A stretch of 64,000 nucleotides of DNA from Thereva unica (taxonomy: Eukaryota > Arthropoda > Insecta > Diptera > Therevidae). Location: NCBI GenBank assembly GCA_949987705.1, contig OX465282.1, positions 98,692,070 to 98,756,069 of the forward strand. Reading direction: 5' to 3'. The notes under the pieces were generated by a model, which saw only the letters and a program-made list of their open reading frames with translations, was not told the DNA's origin and did not search any database. Shown here piece after piece: positions 1 through 10,731 of this stretch (within the stretch, counting starts at the first letter, position 1; every line of letters starts with the position of its first letter). The position numbers were made by a program, and so were the translations under genes.

Positions 1-945
1 TAACTTTGCTTCAGGTAACTGCAACCATGCAGTACCATTTCAAAGTGACAAAAACTTTATGGTGGCAGTACCATATACCCGCCATTTCTTTTACAATTAA
101 TCGGAAGAATTTTTTAAAATGAGCGAAAATGCTTTATAAAAAAGTACATATAAAACAATGTTTTTCGAATGAAAACCAATACGCAATTAAATGTTTATCA
201 ATCTAGAAATCAAAAACTTTCTAAAAATGGAAAAAAACATTTTTTGCGAAAATGAAAAAATTTAGAATTTATTCCCTTTTTGTTCCCTTTTTTTATATTT
301 TTAAGGCGCATTGTACTTTTTCGAAGTATAATATCCATATTTACGACATAATTTTGTTCCCAACAAGTTTAATTTATGAGGAACAATGTTCTGAACATAT
401 AAAGGTTCCAAATTTAAAATACTCTTATGTCTTATTCCTCTTGAAAAATATATTCACACTTAAATAATCACAAATTTCTACAAGAATCCATTTTATATGT
501 ATTGTTAAATTAATGCCAAAGTATTTATAAGAGTAAAGTATGTTTCAACAGGGATTGTTTTATGGTATTAGTACGAGGGTGGCATTTAAGTTCCAGATAC
601 GATTTTGGGTGGTGTTTTTTACCATTTCGCAACGTTCGTGCCACGTGTCCGTCTATCGTCCCAATTACGAAACAAAAACGTACCCATTCTTTCCCCATTT
701 CAGTGACGAAATCGTTTTTGGAGCGTAGCTGACACTTTGCCGTCGCTGGTAACTGCTACTTTATACTGACCATTCTTGGTGGCAGCCACGTTGTGGGATA
801 CAAAAAATGCTAGTTTGGTGACCTCTGGTAACCAAATTGCTTCGGGGGCAGAATACGCACAGCTCCTAGAATCCTCAGCTATTTTTCCTCCACCAAGAAC
901 AAGAACTGCCTAAAAGGGTAGGGAAATGTTGGGTGTAATGTACCT
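1..945. other. AT-rich stretch without recognisable gene
   Basis: Only short chance frames are present. No splice-supported exon, RNA gene or terminal repeat was seen. The stretch ends at the first TIR of the neighbouring element. Confidence 0.5.
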
Positions 946-1713
946 GGGGCCAGTTCACGCAATTCGACGTCGACTGAAAACGACACACTAAATGTCGTTT
1001 TGGGTTCACGCAAGTCGACGTTTTATGTTTGTCGTTTTAAAAGTGTCGTTAATCTTCTCGACGCCAAAGTTGGTGTCGAATTTTGCTTTTAGTATGTTAA
1101 AAAACTAGTTGTGGTACCAATTATCAGAAAAATTAAATTCAAATGGACCGAAGATAAGAAATGGATAACAAAAAGTATCTCAAATAAATAAAGTAAAAAA
1201 TTTCCAATTGTATTAAACATATTTTAGGTATGGCGAGGTTTTAAATATAACATCAAAAAAGCATTAGTGACAAATAAGAATTTTTCCATTTAACCCCATG
1301 TTATATAAACATTATGTTCGGAAGTGTCCCACATGCGAGATCATATGGATCTGGCTCTGGCAGCAGTAATCAAAATGTTCTTCCTCGATAAATAGACCTT
1401 TACAAGAAATAGTCTCATGGATGAATGAATGAAGCCAATTTCATTAGCTTTTTAAAAGATTCAAATTCTGAGAGTGGAAACAAAATTATTCCATCTAAGC
1501 CTACGGATCAAGCAGCTACTGCCAAAGTATGTTACGCTTCAATTAGCAACAGCAGAAAAATCAACATTTTTGTCTCCTGAAACACACATTATTCTTGAAG
1601 AAGAACTGCAGGAGAAGAAATAATTTCACACAATACTTCTTGCAGTTTTGAACGAGCAAAATGCTACGTGAACTACGTGAGAGTCGAAAAATAAAAAATA
1701 AAACTGCTCCAAG

Positions 1714-2892
1714 CAAGGACGTAGCCAGGGGAGGGGTTTTGGGGGTTCAAACCCCCCCCGAATGAAAAAAGACATCGCAGATAGCATGAAAAATTAAATA
1801 ATAATAAATAGTTTTTCTTCAATTGTATACTAAATTTGAGATAGGCAGAACACCATTCAAATCGCATTTTTTCTTCTTAGAAATACGTTTGGTGACAGCT
1901 ATGTATAGCGCGAACCAAACGAGATGAGGTTTCTCAAAAGGCTATTTTCCATGCGCAGTAGCATTCTTGGTACATTTCGAAGCGGAAATTTGAAAATACA
2001 TAAGCGAATGTCTTATTCATATGTGCGCAATGTTTATTGGTGTGTAATTTGCATTTCCGAAGAAAGGAAAAAATATCTAGATGACTATGTATAAAAAAAG
2101 TAAAAAAGAAATGGGGGAAGGGGAGGTCTCATTTACACAGATCATTATTATGATTCTTACAAAAACCCATTCTGCCGTCACAACATCCACGACTGTTCTG
2201 AACTGCCGCGGGTCTCTGTGTGAGATTGCCATTCAGTTTCATATAAAACTTTGTTGGATTCCTAGACATAATAGGATTAGGGGAACCGTAGGGCAGATGA
2301 GCTTACTAGACAGGGAACCGAAGTGGGAAGGACACCCCACTTAACCCGGATAGGAATGACCTACAAACTAGCTTGGAGGAAAATCAGCTTAGCTCGAGAT
2401 GGGTTGAGATGGACTACAGCAACGGTGTTCCGCACTCTTCATGCAATCTGGCCAACTTTGGACGCAAAGCGTTCAAAATTTCTAGTTTTGTTAAACATGA
2501 AGGATATAACCCATGTAGTAAATGCTCTGATTGGTCACTGCCCCTTTGGCCGGCACGCCGAAAGATTAAGACTTCCCCACAACGACTTATGCTGATGTTG
2601 TGGTAATGAAGAAGAGGAAGAAACTGTCTCCCATCTTCTCTGTACATGTCCCGCCCTCGCAAGGAAAGAGGGACCTTCCTTGGCTCACCCTTCCTTGATG
2701 CATTGAGCGAGCTGCAAAATACTGGGGTCCCTGAACTCTGTCGCTTTATCAAAAGCTCCAAATGGCTTGAAATGGCCTGCACTTTGTTCCAACACTAGAA
2801 TGGCTAATGGCATCACAATTGGCCCAATAGCGTGCCATTTCAACCTAACCTACAAAAACCCCTCCCGAAGCAAAATCCTGGCTACGTCCTTG
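1714..2892. mobile_element. Nested hAT-like non-autonomous element with 8-bp TSD
   Basis: It starts CAAGGACGTAGCCAGG and ends with the exact complement (2877-2892). It is flanked on both sides by the direct repeat GCTCCAAG (1706-1713 and 2893-2900). An 8-bp duplication is the signature of hAT and some other superfamilies, so hAT is an inference. The subterminal sequence is G-rich on the left (GGGGAGGGGTTTTGGGGG) and C-rich on the right. It carries a LINE 3' fragment and no transposase. Confidence 0.8.
2160..2850 (+). pseudogene. Decayed 3' end of an I-group non-LTR ORF2 (RNase H to C-terminus)
   Basis: Split reading frames retain recognisable pieces of the C-terminal part of an I/LOA/R1-type polyprotein. 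A CWIPRHNRIRG motif around 2253-2285 resembles the end of a retroelement RNase H domain. It is followed by a stretch ending GHCPFGRHAERLRL near 2570, a Cys-rich CRCCGNEEEEETVSH-type segment near 2590-2635, and a terminal region near 2700-2800. At least two frameshifts and stops break it, so it cannot encode a working protein. It lies wholly inside the nested hAT-like element and was probably captured or inserted there. The exact clade is uncertain. Confidence 0.6.
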
Positions 2893-3218
2893 GCTCCAAG
2901 AAGAGTTTAGTTAGAAAAACCACAATGTAGAAAAATAATTCAGAGTTAAGATTTTCAAATGTTATTATGAATTTGTTTAATTAATTAATTAATTGAAGTT
3001 TAATATTATGTGTAACTCTTCCCGCTTATGGACAATGTCAAAAGTAACAGTATTATTATAGCGGTTCCATCAGATTTTGCATACTTTTTGGGGGCAGTTA
3101 TTTTATGAAAACGACATTCGACACGTCGACTTACGTGAACCCAAATTCAACGTCGTCGAAATTAATGTCGTTTTCATAAAGCGTCGACGTCGAGTGTCGA
3201 ATTGCGTGAACTGGCCCC

Positions 3219-4855
3219 TGACCTGTCTTATCGCCTGCGGATGTTGCAGTTCGTATTCTGATCCGGGTCGGGGCAATCTTTTGCGGTGTACTGCAAATAT
3301 TGGCTCCTTTCCAGCACGACTTTACACCATCAGAAGCACCGGTCAACAGCAACTTGAATCAATAAACATTCAAAATTCAACTAGGAAACTTCCCGTCTTC
3401 ATAAGAAAACCAATCTTCTTCCTTTATACAAAATATTCTGAGCGGTATCACACTACTGGCTACAACACTTCACCGTTGTGCAAAATACGTCTTCTCGTGC
3501 CTTCGTATATATATTTTTTTCTTCACTCTCGCAATAAAATTTGTTTTTAATTATTTTGTTATCACCAGCTTGCCTCCTTTCACGTGTAGGTACACGAGAG
3601 CCCTATGAAAGATATATCGACTGTTTGTTAATCACACCCGGGCACTTTTTCTTTTGTTTTGATTTAAGGTAAAAGTCGAATTCCTTGTGAAATTTATTGC
3701 AAAGGAAATATACTAGATAACGGCGTAAAGTCTGGACTGTTTTAAAGGGCTTTTTCTAACCCGATTTTAAGAGAAAACTGAAATTAAAAAAACTCCTCGG
3801 CACTCGACTTTGCGACTTCCATCCTCACAGCCCAAAAAAAACTCCCTTTTTTCCTAATTTTTCCTTTATTTTTTTTCCTCCCCTACTTGATTTACAAATT
3901 TTAATCTCCGGCAGGTGATTTCATAGACATTTTTCAAATTCCCGCGAGGGGGATTCAACCGACCGTTACATACCTATATATAATGGAGGCAGGCTCGATG
4001 GGAGCGCGCGTGCAGAGCGTGCACCGAACGCGGACGCTACTTTCAAGGGGCGCCAAACACAACAATCTTTTCATCGAACTCATTTTCATCATTGGCACCT
4101 ATTTGTCTTTTCCTCGTCATTTGTCAATTCCACGTATTGATCTCCTTAAAAAACTAGTTGGGATGTGGGTTTGACCCCTTCAGTCCCCACGATCAACTTC
4201 CCATTATGATGAACGAAGACGAAATAGTTATACGTTTAGCACTAGTGAGAAATTGACTAGTATCAGAATTGGTAACAAAGCAATCCTGAGAGAAACTCGT
4301 TCAAATAACTAAAATAGTGGTAAATCCACAAAATTTTTCTAGAGAATTTGTTTTTCTTGAATGTTAGCAAAAAACATTTCATTCGTATTTTGTTCGCTGC
4401 ACTAAAGCGGGTGTTCGAATTCGTATTAAGGGTGGTGAATCCCCGCTGATAAACTGGGAAGCGAATGACTTAATTTGGAAATTCTAAAGCTTTCCGGAGA
4501 TATTAGCAAAACTAATCAATGTAAAGTACTTGTCAGACTTGACCAAAAAGAACAAATTTTTCGTTAACTACTGGAAATTCCGGGCTGACCCGCAATTTCA
4601 TGAAACTGTAGGACGTAGAAAACAATTGCCCGTCAAAAAAGTGCTGATCCAAGGCCTGAAACATTCGTGATGTTTGTAAAGGGTAACGTAATTTTTGCAC
4701 GATTTTTAAAGGTTGCCGGATTTTGACAAGTGATGTTTTGTTGGAAAGCTATCGTTTTGCAGAATCCAAAAAAGATCATTATTAGATAGTAGCAAAAATG
4801 TTCAATTCAAGGTCTTTCTGACAGCCGAAGTTTTTCAGAATGTTAATGTTAGTTA
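3219..4855. other. No recognisable gene
   Basis: AT-rich sequence with short open frames only (for example 3983-4174). I see no conserved domain, repeat boundary or RNA gene. Confidence 0.4.
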
Positions 4856-4859
4856 ACCG

Positions 4860-5385
4860 ACCGAATGTTATGAAATATTTTCCAGAGTATTTTTGCGTTA
4901 ATATTCTTCTTTCTGCACCTAGTTTTTGGTTCGCGCGGTATCGTGCAGGTGCAAAAACCACGACTTTTAAACAAAAAAACGGTTCAACTGAATTTTATGA
5001 AAATCTTTTCAGATCATAATTTCGTTAATATTCTTTGAACGGCACTTCAACTAAGTCGAAATCTTTTATGGTTCGCGCGATATCATGCAGGTACAAAAAT
5101 CACTTATGTCGTTTTAACCAGAAAAAGGACCGACCGAATATTATAAAAATCTTTTCAGATTATATTTTCGTTAATACACTTCGAACGACACCTCAACGCA
5201 TTCGTTATCTTTTATGGTTCGCGCGATATCGTGCAGGAAAAATGACCACATAGTACGCACACACAAACACGCACACATACTTCTTCCCAAATTTTTGCTT
5301 AAAATGCTATTGGAACCTTGAAAAATGAAAATACTTTGAAAATTTCGATCTCGATTTTCGGACCGATTACAATAACTTCCCTATA
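4860..5385 (+). repeat. Dispersed repeat with ~145-bp tandem units, copy A
   Basis: The phrase GGTTCGCGCGATATCGTGCA recurs at 4928, 5070 and 5216, giving periods of 142 and 146 bp. Each unit also carries AAATCTTTTCAGAT..ATTTCGTTAATA. After the last unit a unique arm reads through GATTTTCGGACCGATTACAA. The same arm and unit appear in reverse complement at the right edge of the window. No coding capacity is seen; the family is unknown to me. Confidence 0.7.
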
Positions 5386-5804
5386 CTGAGAAATTAAAAA
5401 GTTTGTATGTGCACTGTCCTCGGTAGGAAAAATGTGTGTCGAAATATTTTTTATTTTTGCGCACAATTACAAAAATGTTTTTGTTTTTTATTTATATTTA
5501 TGCCTGATGATTTTGTACTCAAATTATTTTGTATGTACTTTTATAGCTTCAATTCAATAATCAATAAAAATAGAAAAAATATTGCTTGTTATGCGGCGTA
5601 GGTACTTTACCAATATTCTTATTTTATTAATTCTGGAACATTTCGTTAGCGCTTTACGCTTTCTTACATTTATGTAAGTGGCTGCAGCAATAAAAACTTT
5701 ACCTTCAAAATTATTTTTTAATATTTGGTTTATTTTAAAATAAGAGCGTATTTTTTTAGATTTTTTAAACTATTTATTTTTATTTTCTATTTTTCAGTCT
5801 ACTA

Positions 5805-6245
5805 TAAGACCTCCGCCGCGGTGGCCGCCATATTATAGGTATTTATAGTGACGACACATAACTAACTGTATTCTAAATTCTACCTATAATACCTTTCCGT
5901 TCGAAACCCATGCCCAGAGGTCGGAGAACACAATTGCAAAAATCGGCTACCATCTAGGAGCTGCCATCTTGATTTTCTTACAAAATGGTCAGATGCATTG
6001 TCATGCGAACTACGCATGTGTCTAAAATTTAAAGCTGGGGTTTTTTTTCTATTTTTTACTCTATTATGTCTTCCGCCATATTGTATTGGTCGCCATTTTG
6101 CGTTTGAAATGATGCCACACAGTTAATTGCAATTTGCCTGTCATGCCTTTTCATTTGATACCCATGTCGGGTTGGCGGGGAACACAATTGCAAAAATCGC
6201 CGGCCATATTGAAGCCGGATCTTGATTCTCTTACAAAATGGTCAA
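5805..6245 (-). repeat. Two ~254-bp direct copies of a Helitron-like noncoding repeat
   Basis: ACACAATTGCAAAAATCG occurs at about 5928 and 6182 with matching context on both sides (CCATATT.., CTTACAAAATGGTC). The minus strand reads GACATGGGTATCAAATGAAA, a phrase shared with repeats near 10.3, 39.8, 41.5 and 61.2 kb. Minus-strand sequence at 6390-6490 belongs to the same family (GCACATACGG.., CCCACTTTCATATAAC). Assignment to Helitron/Helentron debris is an inference from family resemblance. Confidence 0.55.
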
Positions 6246-6897
6246 AAGAAAAATTCAAAAAAGACCGCAAACGTGAATAAACACTTGCACATTACAATGT
6301 TGAATAACAGAACTTAATCGGCAAGTGTTGATTCGCGATTCAGGCCTTTTTTGAATTTTTGTTTATCCAATATTTTCAATTCAATATTTTTAGGTGACTC
6401 ACTTTTGACACTCACCGTATGTGCAAAATTTTAAGCAAATCAGTTATATGAAAGTGGGTCAAAATTCTGTTGCAAGATTGTTGATCTAAACAAACATTGC
6501 TAATTAAATAAAATAAAATAAATAAAATAACTTCTCATAAATTTGTTTCCACCTTGTAGTGCAGGCGCTGGAGCTAGGACCGCATTCTGTTAACAGAGAT
6601 CAGTTGAGAATAGCTCAAAGAGAAATAATATGGATGTTGCCGGTCAATTTTGGGTCCATTTTTTTTACCCCGTCTTTTTAGCTTTTTCAAAAAAAAAAAG
6701 AAGCTTATACAGAGGCTCTGTCCGTGTGTCCGTCTGAAGCCTTCTTTCATCTCTGAAAGTACTGCCGCTACAGACTTGGGCCATATCTCAAAATGTAGCT
6801 CTTGGTCAAAAGACCAAAAACTGAGAAAATGGTCTGGAAATTTCAACCAGAAGTATATTTAACAACAAAAAAGAGATTTCTACTAAAGTCCATATAT
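6246..6897. other. No recognisable gene
   Basis: AT-rich sequence. Part (6380-6490) is homologous to the dispersed repeat described to its left; the rest holds short open frames without recognisable domains. Confidence 0.4.
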
Positions 6898-6965
6898 CGG
6901 TAGCCTAGAAGTAAGGCGCTGGGATCCAATCCCCGGGGAACCAAGTTCAATCCTCGGCCGCAAAA
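6898..6965 (+). repeat. tRNA-like module 1
   Basis: GGTAGCCTAGAAGTAAGGC resembles a pol III A box. AGTTCAATCCT (6944-6954) matches the B-box consensus, and the module is followed by a run of T at about 6978. A full cloverleaf could not be folded by eye, so this is a tRNA-derived relic rather than a tRNA gene. Confidence 0.5.
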
Positions 6966-7156
6966 TGATGAAATACATTTTTTTTTACTTCGGTGTAACA
7001 TGTTTTGATTCTATTTCTCACTAAATTATATTATTTAATAATGAGACTCAGGAGAACATAAACATTTACTTAATTAAAAGTGAAAAAATATCATTTTCTT
7101 GATAAACATTTCATAGGCACCGAACAAATTACTTTATTGTTGTAAATATGGCAGCA

Positions 7157-7241
7157 GGCCGATGGATGGGTTAGTGGGTAGAGCGTCGGATCCTCGGTTC
7201 AGCGGAGTGTGGCGCTTGCGGTTCGATCCCTGGTCGGGGCA
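7157..7241 (+). repeat. tRNA-like module 2
   Basis: GGGTTAGTGGGTAGAGCGTC is A-box-like and GGTTCGATCCC (7220-7230) is a perfect B box. Pyrimidine runs with T4 or more follow within 30 bp, as in pol III terminators. The central arm is too irregular for a functional tRNA. Confidence 0.5.
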
Positions 7242-7324
7242 GCCCGGTGTTTTCTTTTTCTCTTTTTTCTTCTTTCTGAAATGATTTATTAACATATTGG
7301 TAAGCCACCGATAGTACTTGACAT

Positions 7325-7403
7325 GGCGCAAAGGGCTAAGGAGAAGTACTCTCGGCTGTGGGCTCTGTGGGGTGCGAGTTCGATCCTTGGGCTCGCGGTG
7401 CTA
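7325..7403 (+). repeat. tRNA-like module 3
   Basis: AAGGGCTAAGGAGAAGTACTC is a weak A box. GAGTTCGATCC (7376-7386) is a good B box, followed at once by ATTTTTTTC. It is the third tRNA-like unit within 510 bp, each with different flanking sequence. Confidence 0.45.
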
Positions 7404-7913
7404 TTTTTTTCTATATATCGACAAAATAATTATTTTTTAATTTCCTTCGGAGAATTTTGTTTCATATTAACCCTCCAACTGGCATGTATATGAAATATAT
7501 ACAAAACGTTCACTTTTTAATACAAAAAAAGAATGAGTCGCTATTCACGACTTTGCCAGTACAGCCGCGCGGTGAATGCGTCGTGAATTACGACTTTGCC
7601 AGTCGGAGGGTTAAACAAGTTTTCGACGTGAATACGTCTGTAAATTTGCTTCCAGAACAAAAGCCGATGAGAACGAAATTATGGCGAAATTTGCAGCTCA
7701 AAAAACTATTGTTTATATCGAATAAAGAAATATACCATGGCGTGGATGAAGAATCAAAGAATTTTATTGTTTACATTTAAGTGTTTATTTTAACGTCTGC
7801 GATTCTCCAAACTTATGTTTAGTTTATCGACCGGGGTTTATGAAGCAGACTCTCAAAATTGTCAACAAATTTTTTTTTTTTTTTTTTTATTTATTTTTTA
7901 AATTACATATATT

Positions 7914-7955
7914 AGTCGACGTTTCGGTCCTGTGGTTTGGGACCATCTTCAGAAC
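7914..7955 (-). ncRNA. Hammerhead-ribozyme-like motif in pseudo-LTR
   Basis: Read on the minus strand: CTGAAGA, a GGTCC stem strand, a loop, GGACC, GAAAC, then GTC. This is the order of a hammerhead core (CUGAUGA, stem II, GAAA, stem III, cleavage triplet), with one deviation (A for U in CUGAUGA). Hammerhead motifs are established features of Penelope-like pseudo-LTRs. Activity is not implied. The right-hand inverted copy retains only the GGACC-GAAAC-GTC half. Confidence 0.55.
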
Positions 7956-8388
7956 TACAAAAAAGAAGAATCATCGAGATAATGCACAAAACTAATAGTA
8001 AGAAGTAAACTCTTGCACTAACCTATTTCTATTGTATTTACATTATAATTTTTTTAACTCAGGTCTACTAGTATCACAATTAATATAATTAAAATTCTTA
8101 TTACTAAAAACACTGGAGTCAAACGTCAAAATTAAAACAATGCAAAAAAGTAGATGACTAGTGGATGAACATAGAAACAGAAATTGATACCGTAGAAGTC
8201 AAAACAAATACACAGACAAAAGAACTAAATGATGTATACATTTACAACTGGAATAGTGTGATGAAAATATCGATAGTGTTGACATATAAATTTACAATCA
8301 ATACTAAAATCCTTAAAGATAATTATAAAATTATTTTTAAAAAAGGGGGTACATAGCAACTTGTTAAAGTATCGTTAAATGAAGTATT

Positions 8389-9957
8389 TTATAGTATCGA
8401 ATCGTAAATGTCACTGAGTTTATCCGTTTCACATTGAACATTTAAGGTGTTTTTGTTAAGTTTAATGTGTACCATTTCCGAAATATCTCTTTTGAATTTA
8501 TATGGCTCCAAATCCAATATTTTGGGGCAATCCCACTTCATATCATGGTTATTGTTTAGCCTATGCAAAGTAATCGCGTTGTACCTGTCTGGATCTTGGT
8601 TTATGTTAGATCTGTGTTCTTTCAGCCTTGTTTCCAAGGCTCTTTTTGTTTGTCCAATATACATAGAATCACAATCCTTACAATCAATTCTATAAATGAC
8701 ATTGTGTTGTCTGAAAATGGAAAGTGTATCCTTCCCTTTCTTAACAATTGAATCTAATTTATTGTTATTTTTGAAGATTGTTTCAGTATGAAATTCTTTG
8801 AAAACATTGGAAAGTGGTTTTGAAGTTAAGGAGTGATAAGGTAAGACGATGAAGTTTTTTCTATCTTGATCGTTTTGATTATTATTGTTATTACGGTTGT
8901 GAGAAAGGTGTCTAATTCTTTTTGATATTTTATCATTTATAAATTTAATTGGGTAGTGATTTAGTGAAAGGATGTTCCTGACGATGTTTAAGTTCACAGA
9001 GTGGAAACGCGGATCTGATAGTAAGAAAGCTTTATCAACCAAGTTGTAGACAATAGCTACCTTCTGGCTCATCGGGTTGTTTGACCTGAAATGTAGTAAT
9101 CTACCTGAGTAAGTAGGTTTCCAATACCAATTTGTGATGATTTTGCAATCCGCCAATGTTACCTCTGTATCCAGGAAGCTGATCTTCCCATCTTTGGATC
9201 TCTCGTAAGTGAATTTCAATTTATGATGGTAGTTGTTGAACACCTTAACTATGTCATCTATTTTGTTCATAGGAACTATACAGAAGATATCATCCACATA
9301 TCTACAATAGAACACTGGCTGGAAATCCAAACGCTGAAGACATGTCTCTTCTAATCGGTTCATCACAAATTCAGCAAAGGTTGGAGAAATGGGCGATCCC
9401 ATAGGGGTGCCGTCTATTTGTTGGTAGATTTTTCCATCAAATTGGAAAAATGTTGATGATGTCACCATGTTGATAGCACACACAATCTCATTCCAAGGGA
9501 TGTTACAGTGAAGTTCAATTGTGGACCATTTCTTCTTAATGCTATCCAAAATGAGATCAATGGGAATGCTAGTGAACAAAGCCGATACATCTAGAGAGAT
9601 CATTTCGTGGTTAGGTGGTACATGTAGGCGTTTCACTTTATCCACAAATTCCAAGCTGTTCTTAACCGAGTGTCTGTTATCACTAAGGCCTCTCGAGATA
9701 ATTCGTTGTAAATGGCTTGCCAGGTTGTGAAGGGGGCTACCAATGGACGATACTATGATCCTGAAAGGGTTATCGGGTTTATGTATCTTAGGAAGTGCAT
9801 AAGCACGAGCTAAGTTGGCTGATGTCAAGAATAATTTGTAGAACTGAAACTTGTCTATGTATCCATCATCTCTCCATCGGTATGCCAAAGCCTTGAGATT
9901 ATCTATTACTTGTTGGAGTGGGTTCTTGGATAAAGGTTGATATGTACTTGTATCCAC
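8389..9957 (-). CDS. Penelope-like reverse transcriptase / GIY-YIG endonuclease
   Basis: This open frame of 522 codons encodes the polyprotein that copies the element's RNA and cuts the target. In order: an RT fingers/palm region with DVSALFTSIP (about 123-132), DGTPMGSPISP (about 182-192) and the catalytic YVDD (220-223); a thumb region with SFLDTEVTL (about 260-268); an Asn-rich linker near 353-366; and a C-terminal GIY-YIG nuclease. The nuclease begins VIYRIDC near 420, has a CKDC pair (426-429), MYIGQT and the conserved LETRLKEH helix (441-448). The order RT then GIY-YIG is diagnostic of Penelope/Poseidon-type elements. The frame has no ATG at its start; it opens inside the inverted pseudo-LTR, so the N-terminus is missing. 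No internal stop is present, which suggests a fairly recent insertion. Confidence 0.9.
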   Translation of the reverse strand: MDTSTYQPLSKNPLQQVIDNLKALAYRWRDDGYIDKFQFYKLFLTSANLARAYALPKIHKPDNPFRIIVSSIGSPLHNLASHLQRIISRGLSDNRHSVKNSLEFVDKVKRLHVPPNHEMISLDVSALFTSIPIDLILDSIKKKWSTIELHCNIPWNEIVCAINMVTSSTFFQFDGKIYQQIDGTPMGSPISPTFAEFVMNRLEETCLQRLDFQPVFYCRYVDDIFCIVPMNKIDDIVKVFNNYHHKLKFTYERSKDGKISFLDTEVTLADCKIITNWYWKPTYSGRLLHFRSNNPMSQKVAIVYNLVDKAFLLSDPRFHSVNLNIVRNILSLNHYPIKFINDKISKRIRHLSHNRNNNNNQNDQDRKNFIVLPYHSLTSKPLSNVFKEFHTETIFKNNNKLDSIVKKGKDTLSIFRQHNVIYRIDCKDCDSMYIGQTKRALETRLKEHRSNINQDPDRYNAITLHRLNNNHDMKWDCPKILDLEPYKFKRDISEMVHIKLNKNTLNVQCETDKLSDIYDSIL

Positions 9958-10139
9958 AGGACCGAAACGTCGACTAATATATGTAATTTAAAAAATAAAT
10001 AAAAAAAAAAAAAAATTTTTGTTGACAATTTTGAGAGTCTGCTTCATAAACCCCGGTCGATAAACTAAACATATGTTTACATTTAATTTCCCTGATACCA
10101 ATGGCAACTTAACTTTTTATATGCTTTTTATATATTATC

Positions 10140-10480
10140 TTGATCTGTATGTGTGTATAGTGTAAACAAATCTTGCAACTTGATTTTGACCCAGTTCCAT
10201 ATAACCGATCAACTGCAAATTTTGCACATACGTATAGTTCGCATGACAATACAATCTGCAATCAAATTTTGCAATTGCGCTCCCCGACCCCAGATATGGG
10301 TATGAAAAGAAAAGGTGTGACAAGTAGAATACACTTCGCTATGTGGCGTCATTCAAAACCCAAAATGCGGCCGACACAAAATGGCGCCTTCCCTTTTTCT
10401 TTACAACGCCCTTGGTATGGGAATCAAATGAAAGTGTATGACGAGTATAGTACAGTAAGCTATCGACTTCACAATAAATA
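10140..10480 (+). repeat. Helitron-like noncoding repeat fragment
   Basis: It contains CCATATAACCGATCAAC, TTTTGCACATACGTATAG and CAAAATGGCG phrases that recur at 38.7-38.8 and 39.8-40.0 kb and, inverted, at 5.8-6.5 kb. A GATATGGGTATGAAA variant of the family phrase is at about 10295. No coding sequence. Confidence 0.5.
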
Positions 10481-10731
10481 TTTCTTTTAATTTCCCTCGG
10501 AGAATTTTGTTTTATATTAAAAAGTTTTTTTTTTAATTCGTCCGAAAATACGCAAAAACTCTATAGCTCCTGCTTCAATTTTTATCCTTACTCGACGGGA
10601 CGGCGTGTTATACTTCTCAGAATGGATTTAAAAAAAAAAAATTTAAAAAACCGACTTAAAAAAAACCGCACAAAATGCACAAAAAAGGATGAAATAATTG
10701 TTTGTGATTCTTAACAACATCAATCCAATAA

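Larger units (their letters stand above)
946..3218. mobile_element. Non-autonomous TIR DNA element (outer)
   Basis: The ends are inverted copies: GGGGCCAGTTCACGCAATTC on the left and its complement at 3196-3218. Each end also holds a second internal copy of a TTCACG..GTCGAC module (about 1003-1020 left, 3124-3140 right), giving paired subterminal repeats. No transposase of its own is visible. No convincing target-site duplication was found, so the superfamily is unassigned. Another element is nested inside it. Confidence 0.7.
7815..10072 (-). mobile_element. Penelope-like element, 5'-truncated, with inverted pseudo-LTRs
   Basis: A coding body on the minus strand lies between inverted repeats of about 120 bp (7815-7935 and 9954-10072). 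These are nearly identical apart from poly-A/T length and share TTTATCGACCGGGGTTTATG. Penelope-like elements are known for such pseudo-LTRs in direct or inverted order, and for 5' truncation. The reading frame runs into the upstream repeat with no N-terminal region, so the copy is probably inactive. No host duplication could be separated from the repeat edges. Confidence 0.88.

Noticed and set aside
3983..4174. Short plus-strand frame near 4 kb
   Set aside because: No domain, no repeat copies in the window, and expected by chance in this composition.
7157..7241. Functional tRNA gene
   Set aside because: A and B boxes are present, but the anticodon arm and acceptor pairing cannot be formed convincingly by eye.
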